Virus record (IMG/VR): IMGVR_UViG_3300034061_005220
Location: 1-35,109 of that record
Strand: one strand, 5' to 3'
Origin: a virus
DNA length: 35,109 nucleotides
Position 1 is the first letter of the stretch. Each line of letters opens with the position of its first letter. The position numbers were made by a program, and so were the translations under genes. This document shows positions 15,999-26,700 of the stretch, one piece after another. The notes under the pieces were generated by a model. That model had not been told where the DNA came from. It saw nothing but the letters and a program-made list of their open reading frames with translations, and ran no database searches.

Positions 15999-16423
15999 TC
16001 CACATTGACAATTTGGAGCACGGCCGTGCACTGGAGCATCTGGGCCACCCTTTCATCCCCGGACACGACCACTGCATTACCCGCTCAGGTAACGACGGGC
16101 GCCTACTGGGGGGCGTGCTGTTCCAGAACTACCGCAAGCGATCTATTGAGATGCACGTGCAGGGCTTCGAGCCCGGCTGGCGCAGCAAGTGGCTTCTCTG
16201 GATGGCGTTCGACTATCCGTTCAATCAGCTCGGCGTTGAGAAGATCATCGGCTTCGTGCCGTCGACCCGACCCGAAGTGCTCGCGTTTGACCTCAAAATC
16301 GGCTTCGTCGTAGAGACGGCGATAACAGACGTTGTCGAAGGAGGTGGCCTCGTAGTAGTATCTATGACGAGGCCCCAATGTCGTTGGCTTAAACTGCCCC
16401 GCGGAACGCCGCCGCTGGGTTAA
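15983..16423 (+). CDS. GNAT-like acetyltransferase
   Basis: A protein of up to 146 residues. Starts possible are GTG at 15983 and TTG at 15995 (which overlaps the upstream TGA as TTGA); neither has an ideal Shine-Dalgarno. The core matches small phage GNAT-fold proteins: GGVLFQNYRKRSIEMHV (beta strands 2-4), then LLWMAFDYPFNQLGVEKIIGFVPSTRPEVLAFDLKIGFVVE, where the N-terminal part of the helix after the cofactor loop, the 'L-G-x-x-K-I' strand and the 'A-x-x-F-x-x-x-x-G-F' helix are the usual GNAT end motifs. The protein would move an acetyl group from acetyl-CoA; substrate is unknown. It stands among virion genes. Confidence 0.72.
   Translation: MEQVLIHIDNLEHGRALEHLGHPFIPGHDHCITRSGNDGRLLGGVLFQNYRKRSIEMHVQGFEPGWRSKWLLWMAFDYPFNQLGVEKIIGFVPSTRPEVLAFDLKIGFVVETAITDVVEGGGLVVVSMTRPQCRWLKLPRGTPPLG
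16077..16092. repeat. P16 palindrome copy, perfect
   Basis: TTACC, spacer CGCTCA, GGTAA. Both arms perfect. Inside the GNAT-like gene. Confidence 0.85.
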
Positions 16424-16439
16424 GGCCGAAAGGTGCAAT

Positions 16440-17816
16440 ATGAGTGGTGGTTCCTCGGCTCCTGCCCCGCCCGACTATAGCGGCGTCGCCAATGCCTCCC
16501 GTGAAAGCGCGAAAGAATACGCTGCGATCATGCGCGAGCAGCTGGCGTGGGCGAAAGAGCAGTACGCCGACAACAAGGCGTTTGCCGACCAAGTCAAGGA
16601 TGTCTTTGCATCCGACATGCAGTTTAACTCGGAGACGGCGCGCAAGGATCGCGCCCGCTACGAGCAGTATTACCAGCCGCTGGAAAACGACCTTGTCGAC
16701 GACGCCAAGTCGTACGCGACGGACGAGCGCAAGGAGCTCGAGCGCGGCCGCAGCATGGGCACTGTCTCCCAGCAGTTCGACACTGCCGGCGAGGCGGCCA
16801 AGCGCCAGCTCGAAAGCTTCGGCATCGACCCGTCCGCTACGCGCTACGCGGCGCTCGACCTTGGCGTGAAGACCCAGAAGGCGGCGGCCATGGCTGCGGC
16901 GGCCAACCAGAGCGACGTGATGGTCGAAGACCGCGGCCGTGCCCTGCGTTCGGAGGCGATCAACGTCGGCAAGGGCTACCCCGGCCAGATCGCCGGCCAG
17001 TTCGGATCCTCCACTACAGGCGGCTCGGCGGGCGTGGGTGCCCAGAACAGCACTTACTCAGCGTCGGCGCCAGCTCTCGGCAACCCGGCGGCTTTCGGCG
17101 GCCTGCAGAACCAAGCGATCGGGCAATGGGGCAACACACTCAACAACCAGTACCAAAATCAGATCGCGCAGTACAACGCCAACAGCAGTCAGTCGTCGGG
17201 CATCGGCTCGACGCTGGGGTCGCTCGCTGGCATCGCTGGCGGCCTCTACATGATGTCCGACGAGCACGCGAAGGACAACATCGAGCCCATCGGCGAGACG
17301 TATGATGGCCAGGAGATCATCAAGTACAACCTCAAGGGCGACCCCAAAACCCAGATCGGCCTGTCGGCGCAGGAGACGGCCAAGCGCCGGCCTGAGGCGG
17401 TGGCCCGCGGGCGTGACGGCCTACTGCGGGTGAACTACGATCGCGCCCTGCCGACGGACGATACCCGCAGGGGTAACCGCTACGCTGAGGGTGGTGCCGT
17501 CTCCAGCTACCTCGACGAGTATCCGGAAGACCTGAGCGACGAAGCAGGCGAGTACGAGAACATGGACGGCGGCGTCGTCCCGCCGGAAATGTCTCCCTCG
17601 CGCGGCCGCGCCATCGACGATGTGCCGGCACAGACGTTCAGCCAGAACGGGCAGGCTGGTCCGAAGGCCGCCATCGACGTCGGGGAGTTCATCTTCCCGG
17701 AAGACGTGACGCGCTGGTACGGTGAAGAGAAACTCCAGAAGCTGATCGAGAAGGCCCGTCAGGCGAAGCAGGGAGCTACTGCCAAGCCCGAGATGCGCGC
17801 CGCCCTACCCGTATAG
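16440..17816 (+). CDS. Internal virion protein with S74-like Ser-Lys segment
   Basis: A 458-residue protein. The N-terminal ~190 residues are helical and charged (KEYAAIMREQLAWAKEQYAD; ERKELERGRSMGTVSQQFDT), and the middle is Gly/Ser/Asn/Gln-rich. From residue 272 it reads MSDEHAKDNIEPIG, then YDGQEIIKYNLKGDP, GLSAQETAKRRPEAV and RDGLLRVNYDRA. This matches the intramolecular chaperone of endosialidase type (peptidase S74): S-D-x-x-x-K with Ser273 and Lys278 five apart, followed by the 'G-L/F-x-A-Q-E' and 'V-x-Y' motifs. Family members cleave themselves before the Ser after folding a trimer. The C-terminal ~110 residues hold YAEGGAVSSY and end in a charged helix. Helical N-terminus and gene order suggest an internal or tail-tip protein. 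Confidence 0.65.
   Translation: MSGGSSAPAPPDYSGVANASRESAKEYAAIMREQLAWAKEQYADNKAFADQVKDVFASDMQFNSETARKDRARYEQYYQPLENDLVDDAKSYATDERKELERGRSMGTVSQQFDTAGEAAKRQLESFGIDPSATRYAALDLGVKTQKAAAMAAAANQSDVMVEDRGRALRSEAINVGKGYPGQIAGQFGSSTTGGSAGVGAQNSTYSASAPALGNPAAFGGLQNQAIGQWGNTLNNQYQNQIAQYNANSSQSSGIGSTLGSLAGIAGGLYMMSDEHAKDNIEPIGETYDGQEIIKYNLKGDPKTQIGLSAQETAKRRPEAVARGRDGLLRVNYDRALPTDDTRRGNRYAEGGAVSSYLDEYPEDLSDEAGEYENMDGGVVPPEMSPSRGRAIDDVPAQTFSQNGQAGPKAAIDVGEFIFPEDVTRWYGEEKLQKLIEKARQAKQGATAKPEMRAALPV
17461..17476. repeat. P16 palindrome copy
   Basis: ATACC, spacer CGCAGG, GGTAA. One mismatch. Inside the S74-like virion gene. Confidence 0.65.
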
Positions 17817-17824
17817 AGGTCACC

Positions 17825-20698
17825 ATGTCTCTTGGCCGCGAGCTTAAAGAATTCTCCAGCGCCTTCGGCTCGACCTTGAGCACCATGAACACGGTTGGTG
17901 CTATGGGCGAACGGCGCGAGCGACGCAAGGCGCGTGACGCTGCCGACCCCAACAAGTCGCCGGAGATGCAGAACGCGCAGGACCAATACTACAAGGACTA
18001 CGGCGTGAAGCCGCCGGCGAGCCCGGCGACGTCGTTCCCGGCCGACTATGAAGACCAGCCCACGCAGCTCTACCGCGAAGGCGGCGTCGTCATGGACACC
18101 CCGGGCTATATCCGGGCGCGCCAGACGGCCATCAACTACGCCGACGAGACGCCCGACCTGCCGTATCGCGAGTTCAACGAAGACGGCCAGCAGGTGGTCG
18201 AAGGCCAGACCCCGCTGGGGCCGCGCAGCGACGAGAGCTGGAACGAGCCACCGGTGCCCCAGCCGCCGATGAACGCCGGCGAGGATGTTCCGGGCGGCGC
18301 GACCGGGCGCGGCGATCCTGTGTTCAGCGCCCCGTACGCGCGGGTCGGCGCGTCCAACGACGTCATGCCGAACCGGCAGGCGCCGCGCAAGGACGCCATC
18401 CCCCCGGGCAAGTCACAGGCCATCCCGACGCGCCCCCCTGCGGCCAGCGCGGGCGGCGGGACCGGCACAGGAACCGGCACAGGAACCGGCACGGGAGGCC
18501 GCGCTGCTGCCCCGCCGGCCAAGCGCAAGGCGCTCAACGACCAGACCCGCGTCGAGGCCTACGACCCGGAGCTCGACGGCCCGACGGAGGCACTGCCGGC
18601 CACTCCCGCCGCTGTTACCCCCGAAGGTGACGCCCCGAAGGCCGGCGCGGCTGGCCCGGTCGATTACCAGATGACGGGCGCCGCCGGCGAGGGCACCAGC
18701 CCCAACGCCAACGCGGACTACACGACGGCGCTCGACGGCGGCCTCAAGTTCGCCACGAAGATCTTCAACTTGGACAACTCGGGTGCAGCGCTCCCCGGCA
18801 CCGACCGCGCTACCGCGGGCGGCCGCGAAGCGTTCTTCAGGAAGGGCACCGGCGCGGCGACCCCCGACATGGTTCGAGCGATCGACCAGCGCGTCAACAT
18901 GATCCCCGGCGTGCCCAACGATGAAGCCATCTGGGGCATCCGTCGGCTCGAGGCCGTGTATCGCTTCTACTCGCGCCGGGGTGAGACGGACAAGGCCAAC
19001 AAGGCGGTGTTCGAGCTCATGCAGTACAGCGCCGGCATGGCCGCGAAGTACGGCGACGCGGCGCTCAACCAGCTCAAGGCCAACGACCAGCGCGGCGCGG
19101 TGCAGACCTCCGTGAACGGCTTCAACCAGATCCCCAATGGCCAGCGCGCTTCTGTCAACGGCAAGGAAGTAGACATCACGGACGCGCGCACCGGCCAAGT
19201 CGTGCAGCGTATCCCCATCACGCCGCAGACGATCTTCAACGTCGCCCTCGGCCTGTCAGACCGCAGCCTGTACTGGGACCAGCTCATGAGCCGCGCGGCG
19301 GCCACCATGAAGGGCCGTTCGCCGCGCACCGAGGCGCAGGAGGATCTGGATCGCGCTCGGGCTGAGCTCGCTCGTAAGCGTGCGGCTAACGTCGGCGCTG
19401 GTCGGGGTGGCGGCGGCGCAGCTGGTCCGTCCCCCGCAGCGCAGCAGATCATTGACGCTGTCGGCAAGATCGACGCTGGCCGTGGTCAGGCGCCGGCGGC
19501 GAGCCCGCCCCCTGCAGCTGGCCGCCAGTCTGGGGCGACGAGCGCCAACGACGGGGCTGACGAAGCCGATGACGACGGCGCGCCCGGTGCCAGCCAAGGC
19601 ACCAGCGATGGTGCGCCACTTCCGCTAGGGGGCGCTCGCCCCGCCAATGCTGACGGAGAAGGCGATGCGTCGCCGCCCCCGCTACCCGACGCCGGCTCGA
19701 AGCCGGAGAGCATGCTGCGTCTGAAGCCGCGCGTCGGGCGTAGCGCGGACGTTGCCCCGTCGACGGCTGCTCCTGCTCCAGCAGCTGCTCCTGCGACCGC
19801 CAAGCCTGCCCCGGCCGATCCCGATGAAGTCCCCGACGTCGAAGTCGTGCGCGATGGTGCGCGCTATCGCTTGACCCCCAAGGGCAACGAGCCGCGCCCG
19901 TTCGACCGGGAGAAGCCCGGCCCCAACCCGTACGCTGAGATCGAAGCCATGGTGGCCAAGCTGCCACCCAAGGACCGCGCTGCGGTAGCGCCGCTCGTGC
20001 GCTCGCGCATCGCCGCCTACAACGCTGAAGTCAAGAAGTGGGAGGCGGACAACAAGGCGCATACGACTGCCGAGCAGCGCCGGGTGAAGGACGAACACAC
20101 TGCGTCGCTGACCGAGCTGAAGGCCAAGGCCAAGGAGGCGTACGACTACAAGCCGCGCCCGCCGGAGCGTGCCGCATTGGTTGAGAGCATCACCAAAGCG
20201 ATCGAAAACGTCACAGAGACTGCTGCGACCAATAAGAAGACGCTCGACGGTACAGTGTTCAGCACGGTCGATGCTGGCAAACTGAAGCATCTGGCGCTCG
20301 AGGTCATGACCAGCAACCCATTGCCGGACGCCAATCGCGCTATTGGCATCATCGAGCAGATGACCCGTTGGGACGACGCAGACGCATCGAAGCGGTTCTA
20401 CAAACCCGTGGGTCGAGACATTCTGGGGAACGTCGTCGTGCAGGTCGAGGATTACGGCCCCGTCCACCTGCGGCCAGAAGCGTACAAAGATCTCACCAAG
20501 CTGGCTCGTGATCAGGTCACCGCGGCTGTGAAGCGCCGAGAGGCCGCCGCCAATCCTGAGCCGAGCAAGCTCTCGAAGGCAACGAAGCGGTTCGGGGACA
20601 CCATGCAGCGCCGTGGGGGAGAGACACCGCTCGATGCCGCGCAGCGCGCCCGGCGCAGTGTCTCCGGTTCGCCGACCAGCGCTATTCCTACCGAGTAA
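17825..20698 (+). CDS. Large low-complexity protein, probable internal virion (ejection) protein
   Basis: A 957-residue protein with AGAGGT upstream of the ATG. It opens with a helix (SLGRELKEFSSAFGSTLSTM) and a YREGGVVMDTPGYIRARQTA segment shared in type with neighbours. Long Pro/Gly/Ala linkers occupy ~120-300 and ~500-660, including a Gly-Thr run encoded by a 12-base tandem repeat. Folded helical parts lie at ~310-490 (VRAIDQRVNMIPGVPNDEAI; RRLEAVYRFYSRRG) and ~690-950 (charged coiled coil and KLSKATKRFGDTM). Large, helical, low-complexity proteins between tail genes and a giant protease-bearing protein are typical of ejected core proteins. No catalytic motif seen; the function is inferred. 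Confidence 0.6.
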   Translation: MSLGRELKEFSSAFGSTLSTMNTVGAMGERRERRKARDAADPNKSPEMQNAQDQYYKDYGVKPPASPATSFPADYEDQPTQLYREGGVVMDTPGYIRARQTAINYADETPDLPYREFNEDGQQVVEGQTPLGPRSDESWNEPPVPQPPMNAGEDVPGGATGRGDPVFSAPYARVGASNDVMPNRQAPRKDAIPPGKSQAIPTRPPAASAGGGTGTGTGTGTGTGGRAAAPPAKRKALNDQTRVEAYDPELDGPTEALPATPAAVTPEGDAPKAGAAGPVDYQMTGAAGEGTSPNANADYTTALDGGLKFATKIFNLDNSGAALPGTDRATAGGREAFFRKGTGAATPDMVRAIDQRVNMIPGVPNDEAIWGIRRLEAVYRFYSRRGETDKANKAVFELMQYSAGMAAKYGDAALNQLKANDQRGAVQTSVNGFNQIPNGQRASVNGKEVDITDARTGQVVQRIPITPQTIFNVALGLSDRSLYWDQLMSRAAATMKGRSPRTEAQEDLDRARAELARKRAANVGAGRGGGGAAGPSPAAQQIIDAVGKIDAGRGQAPAASPPPAAGRQSGATSANDGADEADDDGAPGASQGTSDGAPLPLGGARPANADGEGDASPPPLPDAGSKPESMLRLKPRVGRSADVAPSTAAPAPAAAPATAKPAPADPDEVPDVEVVRDGARYRLTPKGNEPRPFDREKPGPNPYAEIEAMVAKLPPKDRAAVAPLVRSRIAAYNAEVKKWEADNKAHTTAEQRRVKDEHTASLTELKAKAKEAYDYKPRPPERAALVESITKAIENVTETAATNKKTLDGTVFSTVDAGKLKHLALEVMTSNPLPDANRAIGIIEQMTRWDDADASKRFYKPVGRDILGNVVVQVEDYGPVHLRPEAYKDLTKLARDQVTAAVKRREAAANPEPSKLSKATKRFGDTMQRRGGETPLDAAQRARRSVSGSPTSAIPTE
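18461..18496 (+). repeat. 12-base tandem repeat coding a Gly-Thr run
   Basis: Three tandem units of ACCGGCACAGGA, the last with one change (ACCGGCACGGGA). The unit encodes Thr-Gly-Thr-Gly. It lies in a flexible linker of the 957-residue protein and is a likely site of length variation between relatives. Confidence 0.85.
18615..18630. repeat. P16 palindrome copy
   Basis: TTACC, spacer CCCGAA, GGTGA. One mismatch. Inside the 957-residue gene. Confidence 0.6.
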
Positions 20699-20711
20699 CC
20701 TTCGCAGGTAA
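20696..20711. repeat. P16 palindrome copy over the giant-gene ribosome site
   Basis: TAACC, spacer TTCGCA, GGTAA. One mismatch. Starts in the stop TAA of the upstream gene and ends three bases before the ATG at 20715. Confidence 0.75.
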
Positions 20712-20714
20712 TCC

Positions 20715-23700
20715 ATGGCCGTCGCGCCTCGTATCCTAGGCAACGCTCCTCCGGCTCCGCCGGTTGAAGATGGTGGGTCGCTGCTGCTCGACCTTGGAAA
20801 GACGTTTGGGGCGGGTGTCGTTGACCTAGGCGCCCAAGCCGCGGGCGGCCTCGCCGATCTACGCAACCCGACGAACATGGACGGGACGCCGCGCGACACG
20901 CAGCCAACCGAAGCCATGCGCGCGGCACAGGCACTGGGGAACGCGGCTGTTGAGGCGATCGACGACAGCCTTGCTGCCAAGAACCGCCGCGCCGGCGAGA
21001 GCGCCCTGATCCCAGCCGAGGAAGGCCAGCAGGCGTTTATGGAGGCGCCTTTTCGTGCCACCACGATGAAGGTGGCGCGCATGGCCCCGGCGCTAGTGAG
21101 CGCCTTCTTCCTCCCGCAAGGTTGGGCCGGTGTTGGTGCAGGCGCCGCGTTCTTCGGCACGCAGGGTGTGGCTCAGCAACTCAACGAGACCCGTAAACGT
21201 ATCGACGCGATGCCCGACGACCTCATGCAGGAGAAGTCCCCCATCTATCGGGATCTCCGCGCTGAGTACGACGAGCCTGAGGCCCGTGAGAAGTTCATCG
21301 CTGGGCAGAACGATTTTGTGTCGCTCCTGATGGCTGGCGGCGGCAACGCGATTGGCGGCGGCGCGCTGGCGCATGCGCTTAAAGGGCAGGCCGCCAAGAG
21401 CATACTCAAGGGCGCCGGCGTGGGTGTCCTTGATGGCGTGTCCGGTGGGGCTGCGTCGGGCGTCGGTATGGAGGGGGCCCGTCAGCGGGCGGATGTGCGC
21501 GGCGGCTTCAGTGAGAATTACGACCCGGATAAGCTCGCCCTTGCAGCCCTCAACGCTGGCTTCGAGGGTGCGGGGCTGGGTGGCGCGTTCGGCGCCGCTG
21601 GCTCGATGGGCGCTCGCCGCGACCGCGCTCGCGATCGCCTCAATGGCACCGAAGTCCCGCCGGGCGCACCGGACCCGGCGCAGACCGCTGCCCTCGTCAC
21701 CGACAACGAGCCAGACAGCACACGCACGCCGTCACCTCCCGAGGTAACGCCGCCGGCCGCCGGCGTCGCGACGGGCACGTTGGCCCAGCAGATCGAGGCT
21801 GAGCGTGCACGACAGGCTGCCGAAGCTACTCCGCCAGCAGCGGGCGCGCCGCCTGTCGTGCCCCCAACCGACATCACCAAGCCGCCGGGCTCCGAGCCGG
21901 GCATCCCCCCGATGCCGCGCGGTGTCGTGCCGCCTCCCCCTGCAGCTGGCCCAAGGGTGCCCAACCCGCGCACCGAGCAGCTCGTGCCGCCGCCCCCGAC
22001 GGACACGATGCTTGCCCCCGGCCGTCGCAAGGCACCGGCTGAGCGCACCGCTGTGCCGCTCGAGGAGGAAGTGGTTGCGCCGCCCCGCGTGACCGCCGAG
22101 CCGGAGATCCCCCTCCCCCCGGCCGAAGGCGCTCCGCTGCGCGCTGCAGAGGTGCAGGCCGCTGTCAGGGAGATGCCGCAGAAGGCCGCTGAGCCGCCCC
22201 CGTCGCCGCGCCCCACAGAAGCGCCGGCGCCAGCTCCCGAAAAGCCGGCACCGAAGGAGGCCCCCGAAGTCCCGAGAGGGATGCCCAAGGGCTCGACTTA
22301 CCTTGGGGACAACGCCAACGGCGAAGCTGTATGGCAGTACCCAGAGGGTGGTCCCCGTGCCTCTCGTGGCGCGGACAAAGTCCTGCGGGTTATGGCTGTA
22401 GGGGACGAGGTAATACCCCCGCGGTTCGAAGTCGTCGGCGAGAAGAAGGTCGAACTCACTTACCCCGAGCCGCTTGCCCCTGCGGGTAAAGCTGAAGAGG
22501 CTGACGCGCCCGTCGCGCAAGACAGGCTCGTGGCCGATAAAGCTGCTCCTGCTAAACTTGTCTCTGCGGAAGCGGGTAAGCCCCGTGTGTTCCGTGTTGA
22601 GAACACTTGGGCGAAGCAGCAGGAACAGGAGCGCAAAGCACGACAGGAAGAACTCGCGACCGAGCGCAAAAATGCAGCTGAGGCGAAGAGGAAGGTCGTC
22701 GCCCGCAAGGAGAACAAGACTACCCCCAACGAGAATAAGGCCCGAGAGTACATCACCGGCCGGCACCCGAAGTTGGTCGAGGATATTACCCGTGTGGGTA
22801 CGGTCGAAAGCAACGCGCTCAAGGGCGACGAAGCTGCCCAACGTGAGGTGGTGCAGTCGGCGGTGAAGCTTGTGGCCGACGCTAAAGAAGCAGGCGTTGA
22901 GATCCCGCAGCGGACGACGCGCGGCGCTAACACCAATCCGACGCCCTACACATCGCACCTGATCGAGACGGTCCGCTTTCTGAAGGCTGTCAAGGACGCA
23001 GCAAACCTAAAGACTGAGAGCAAGCGGAAGGCTGCTATCGCTGACGCTTTCACGAACTACATCACTGCCGAGCGCGCCCTCCGTTCAGGTGATTTGCAGG
23101 CTGCTGCTGCACGGCGCATTGCTGCGAACGAAGCCGCGAACGCGGGTAGCACACGCGCGAAAAACGAGAACGCGACCCGAGCTGAGGGAGAGCAGGCCGA
23201 CGCTGAGACAGCTAGAAAGAAACTCGGCGACGAGAAAGACCCCGACGACACCGACACCGATGCTGACAGCACGCCTCTCTTAGATGTCGCGCCGGCCCGC
23301 AAACTGACGGAAGCTGAAGAGCTGGCCGCGCTCATTAGAGAGCAGAGCGACGACGCTGCCCGTGAGAAGGCAACGGCTAAAAAGAAAAGCGCCGACGAAG
23401 CCGACGACACCAAGACCGACGCGCTCGATGCTGTGGTCGCGCGCGACGACGCTGACGTCGATCTTGCTGACCAGCGCGACGAGAGCTACTCCCAGCGCAT
23501 GGTTGGCTCGAAGCGGGCGCCGACCCAACGCCGGAAGACGACTGTCCGCGACGAGCTCGAGCCGTACCTGCAGAGGTACGAGAACAGCGACAAGCCGCTG
23601 CCCCGGCTGGCCGTGGCCATCATCCGCAAGGTCATCGACCGCGTCGGAGACACGCCCATCGAGGTCATGAGCCTCGACGAGTACAACGCCATGCGTGTCG

Positions 23701-26700
23701 CGGCTGGGCTCGATGTGCTCAAAAAGGACGTCGAGGGGATCTTCGGCTACAACTACGGGGGCCTGCAGGCGAACGGCACGCGCGGCACGATCCGCCTGTT
23801 CCCCGAGATGTACGGCACCGTCGCCGGTGGACCCCTGCGAGTAACGCTGCATGAGGCTGTGCACGCGGCGACAGCTCATGCTCTGCGCAACGACCCGAAG
23901 CTGTTCAACCAAGTAAATCTCATGATGGCGTGGGTCAAACTTAAGACCCGCAATACCAACCTGTCTGAGCGCGTCGGCAGTGAATACGGCATGCGGGACA
24001 AGGACCCGCTCGAGTTCGTCGCCGAAGCAATGGCCAACCCTAGCTTCCAGAAGCTGCTCTCGGAGATCGAGGTGCCGGCCTCGGTCGCACGTGCATGGGG
24101 CATCGAGCCGAAGGCCACGTCGGTCTGGAAGGCGTTGGTGGAGAAGGTCGTCGACTTCCTGAAGCTGCCCTTCCCGAAGGCGCAGTCGATGACGATGCTC
24201 GACGCCATCCTGCGCAAGAGCGACGACATGTTTGCCTACGAGCCCAAGGCAGCGAAGGGCCGCGACGCCGACGGGATGCTCGCGTACTCCGAGCGCACCG
24301 ACCGCATGAAGGCGGAGGTCGTCGACTTCACGCGTGAGGCGCCGCGCACGCTGCGCACCAAGCTGCGGGGTCTGGGGCTCAAGTTGGGCACGGTCATCCA
24401 GATCGGCGAGAGCGCCAACAGGCTGTTCGGCCCCGACAATCTGGGCACGCGCCTCAGCAACCTGCTGGGTAAAGCAGCCACTGAAAAGGAGCGCATCCTC
24501 AACAGCGGCGATCGCCAGCTCGTGGGGGATATGGCTGCCCTGCAACGCAAGACGTCGCCGGAGGCGTGGAACGACTTCTCGCGTTTCCTGCTCGACGAGA
24601 CGATGGCCGGCGTGTTTGCCGACGCCCCCGTGCCCAAGGGTGAGAGCGTCGCCCTGTGGCAGGGGCGCGCCCAGCACGCTGACCTGCAGCGCCGCCTCAA
24701 CGAGCTGCCGCCCGACCTGCGCGCCATGCGCAAGCGGATGCACGACTATTTCAGGGAGCGGCAGAACGACATCTCGAAGGACCTGATCAAGAACATCGTC
24801 CGCGTGATCAACGACGGCGTGCCGGACGACGCGTTGGCGATGAAGATCTTCGAGAACAAGCTCGACCCAGCTGAGAAGGCGATCCTCGAGAAGGACGCCG
24901 TGTTCAAGGCGATCCGCGACGCTCGGGCCATGTCGAAGATCAAAGGCCCCTACGTGCCGCTGATGCGCGAAGGCGACCACGTCGTGTCCGGCCGCTTCAC
25001 CATTACCTCGCCGGGTAACGCGACCCGTGTCGACGCGGCAGGCAAGCCCGACGACAACAGCAACATCTTCGAGTTCAAGACCAAGGCTGAGGCCAAGTCG
25101 TTCGCTGAGAACCAGACGCTCAAGGTGCTCAAGACCCAGCGCGTCTTCACCGACCCGGCCACCGGCGAGCGCTTCGTCGAGATCACGACTGCCGATGGCA
25201 CGGAGAAGTACAAGCTGACGGCGTCCGACGCTGCGTGGGGTGTCGCCGACGAGAAGTTCCGCGTCACGGTGCAGGACAAGTACCTCGCGTTCTTCGAGCG
25301 CGAAGTGCACGCCCGCCAACACCATGCCGAAATGTCGGCACGCAACGACGTGGTCATGGACGGCGTCGCTCCCCGACGCTGGGAACCGCACGGCGCCAAC
25401 TCGTCGTTCATGAGTGAGGCGTTCAACCAAGCGCTCAACTCTCTGCAGCAGCGCAAGGGGTTTCAGGAGCTGGACGCCGGTGCCAAGCGGCAGCTGGTCG
25501 ACCATCTCCGCAATGCGTCACTGGCTGCGATGGGATCCACCCGGGCGCAGAGCCGCCGCCTGCCGCGTACGTTCGTCGCCGGTGCCAGCACGGACATCAC
25601 CAGCACCACCGGCAAGTACGCCTCCTCGAGTGCCGGCTATCTCTCTAGGGCTCGCTTCCAGCCCCAGATCGACGCCACCCTTAAGGCGATGACGGACTAC
25701 AACAACGACTACGGCTACGAGGCGACCGAGCGCACTTACCCCCGCGGGCAAATCCTCAAGGAGCTCAAGGAGCGCGTCTACCGGCAGGGCGACCCGGAGC
25801 CGACGGGCATGTGGCATCAGGCGGGCAGCCGCCTCTTGCAGCTGTCGTTCCTCGACAAGCTGGCCAGCCCGGCGTTCCACATGATCAACGCGGCCGAGCC
25901 GTGGACCATCTCGATGCCCCTGCTGGCAGGGCGCTTCAAGGTGGGCCGCACGATGGCTGCGCTCAATCAGGCGTACCGGGACATCGGGGCGATGAGCGCC
26001 GCAGGTGCCGGCCTGAGCGACACGGTCAAGGCGTTCAAGACCGATCAGGGCCTCACCAATTACCTGACGAGGTTCCAAGACCGCCTGCGCAAGCTGCCCG
26101 ACGGCAAGCACATCGCGGATATGCTGGAGCACCTCTACGACGTCGGCCTGCTGTCCCGCGACGCCGGCATGGAGCTGGGGCGCATGTCGACGCCCAACTC
26201 GCCGCTGGTGGGCCGGGCGCTGGATCGAGCTGACCTGATGGCCCGGCAGGTGGGCACGGCGATCGAGAGCATCAACCGCACGGTCACTGCGGTCGCGGCC
26301 TACCGCCTTGAGTATGCCAAAACCAAGGACCACGCTCGGGCAAAGGCCTACGCTCAGGAGATCACGCACGACGCGATGGGCGACTACTCGAGCTGGAACG
26401 CCGCGCCGATCTTCAACCATGGCCTCGGTCGACTGGCACTGCAGTTCAAGAAGTACGCGCAGAAGACCTACTTCCTGCTCGGGAAGACAGCCGCCGCTGC
26501 GTTCAGGGGCGACGCTGAGGAAAGGCGAGCGGCGATGAAGGCGTTCGCTGGCATCATGGCCACGCACGCGACGCTGGCCGGCACGCTGGGACTGCCGATC
26601 GAAGCGATCAAGGTGGGCTTCATCACGGCCAACCTGCTGGGGATGACCAACTCTGGTTACGACGACTTCGAGCGCTGGACACGTGAGCTGGCGGCGTCGT

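Noticed and set aside
17806-17822. P16-like site before the 957-residue gene
   Set aside because: Left TACC and right GGTCA are eight bases apart; outside the fixed spacing.
22423-22430. GGTTCGAA resembling a tRNA T-loop
   Set aside because: No acceptor, D-arm or anticodon stem around it; it is inside the giant gene.
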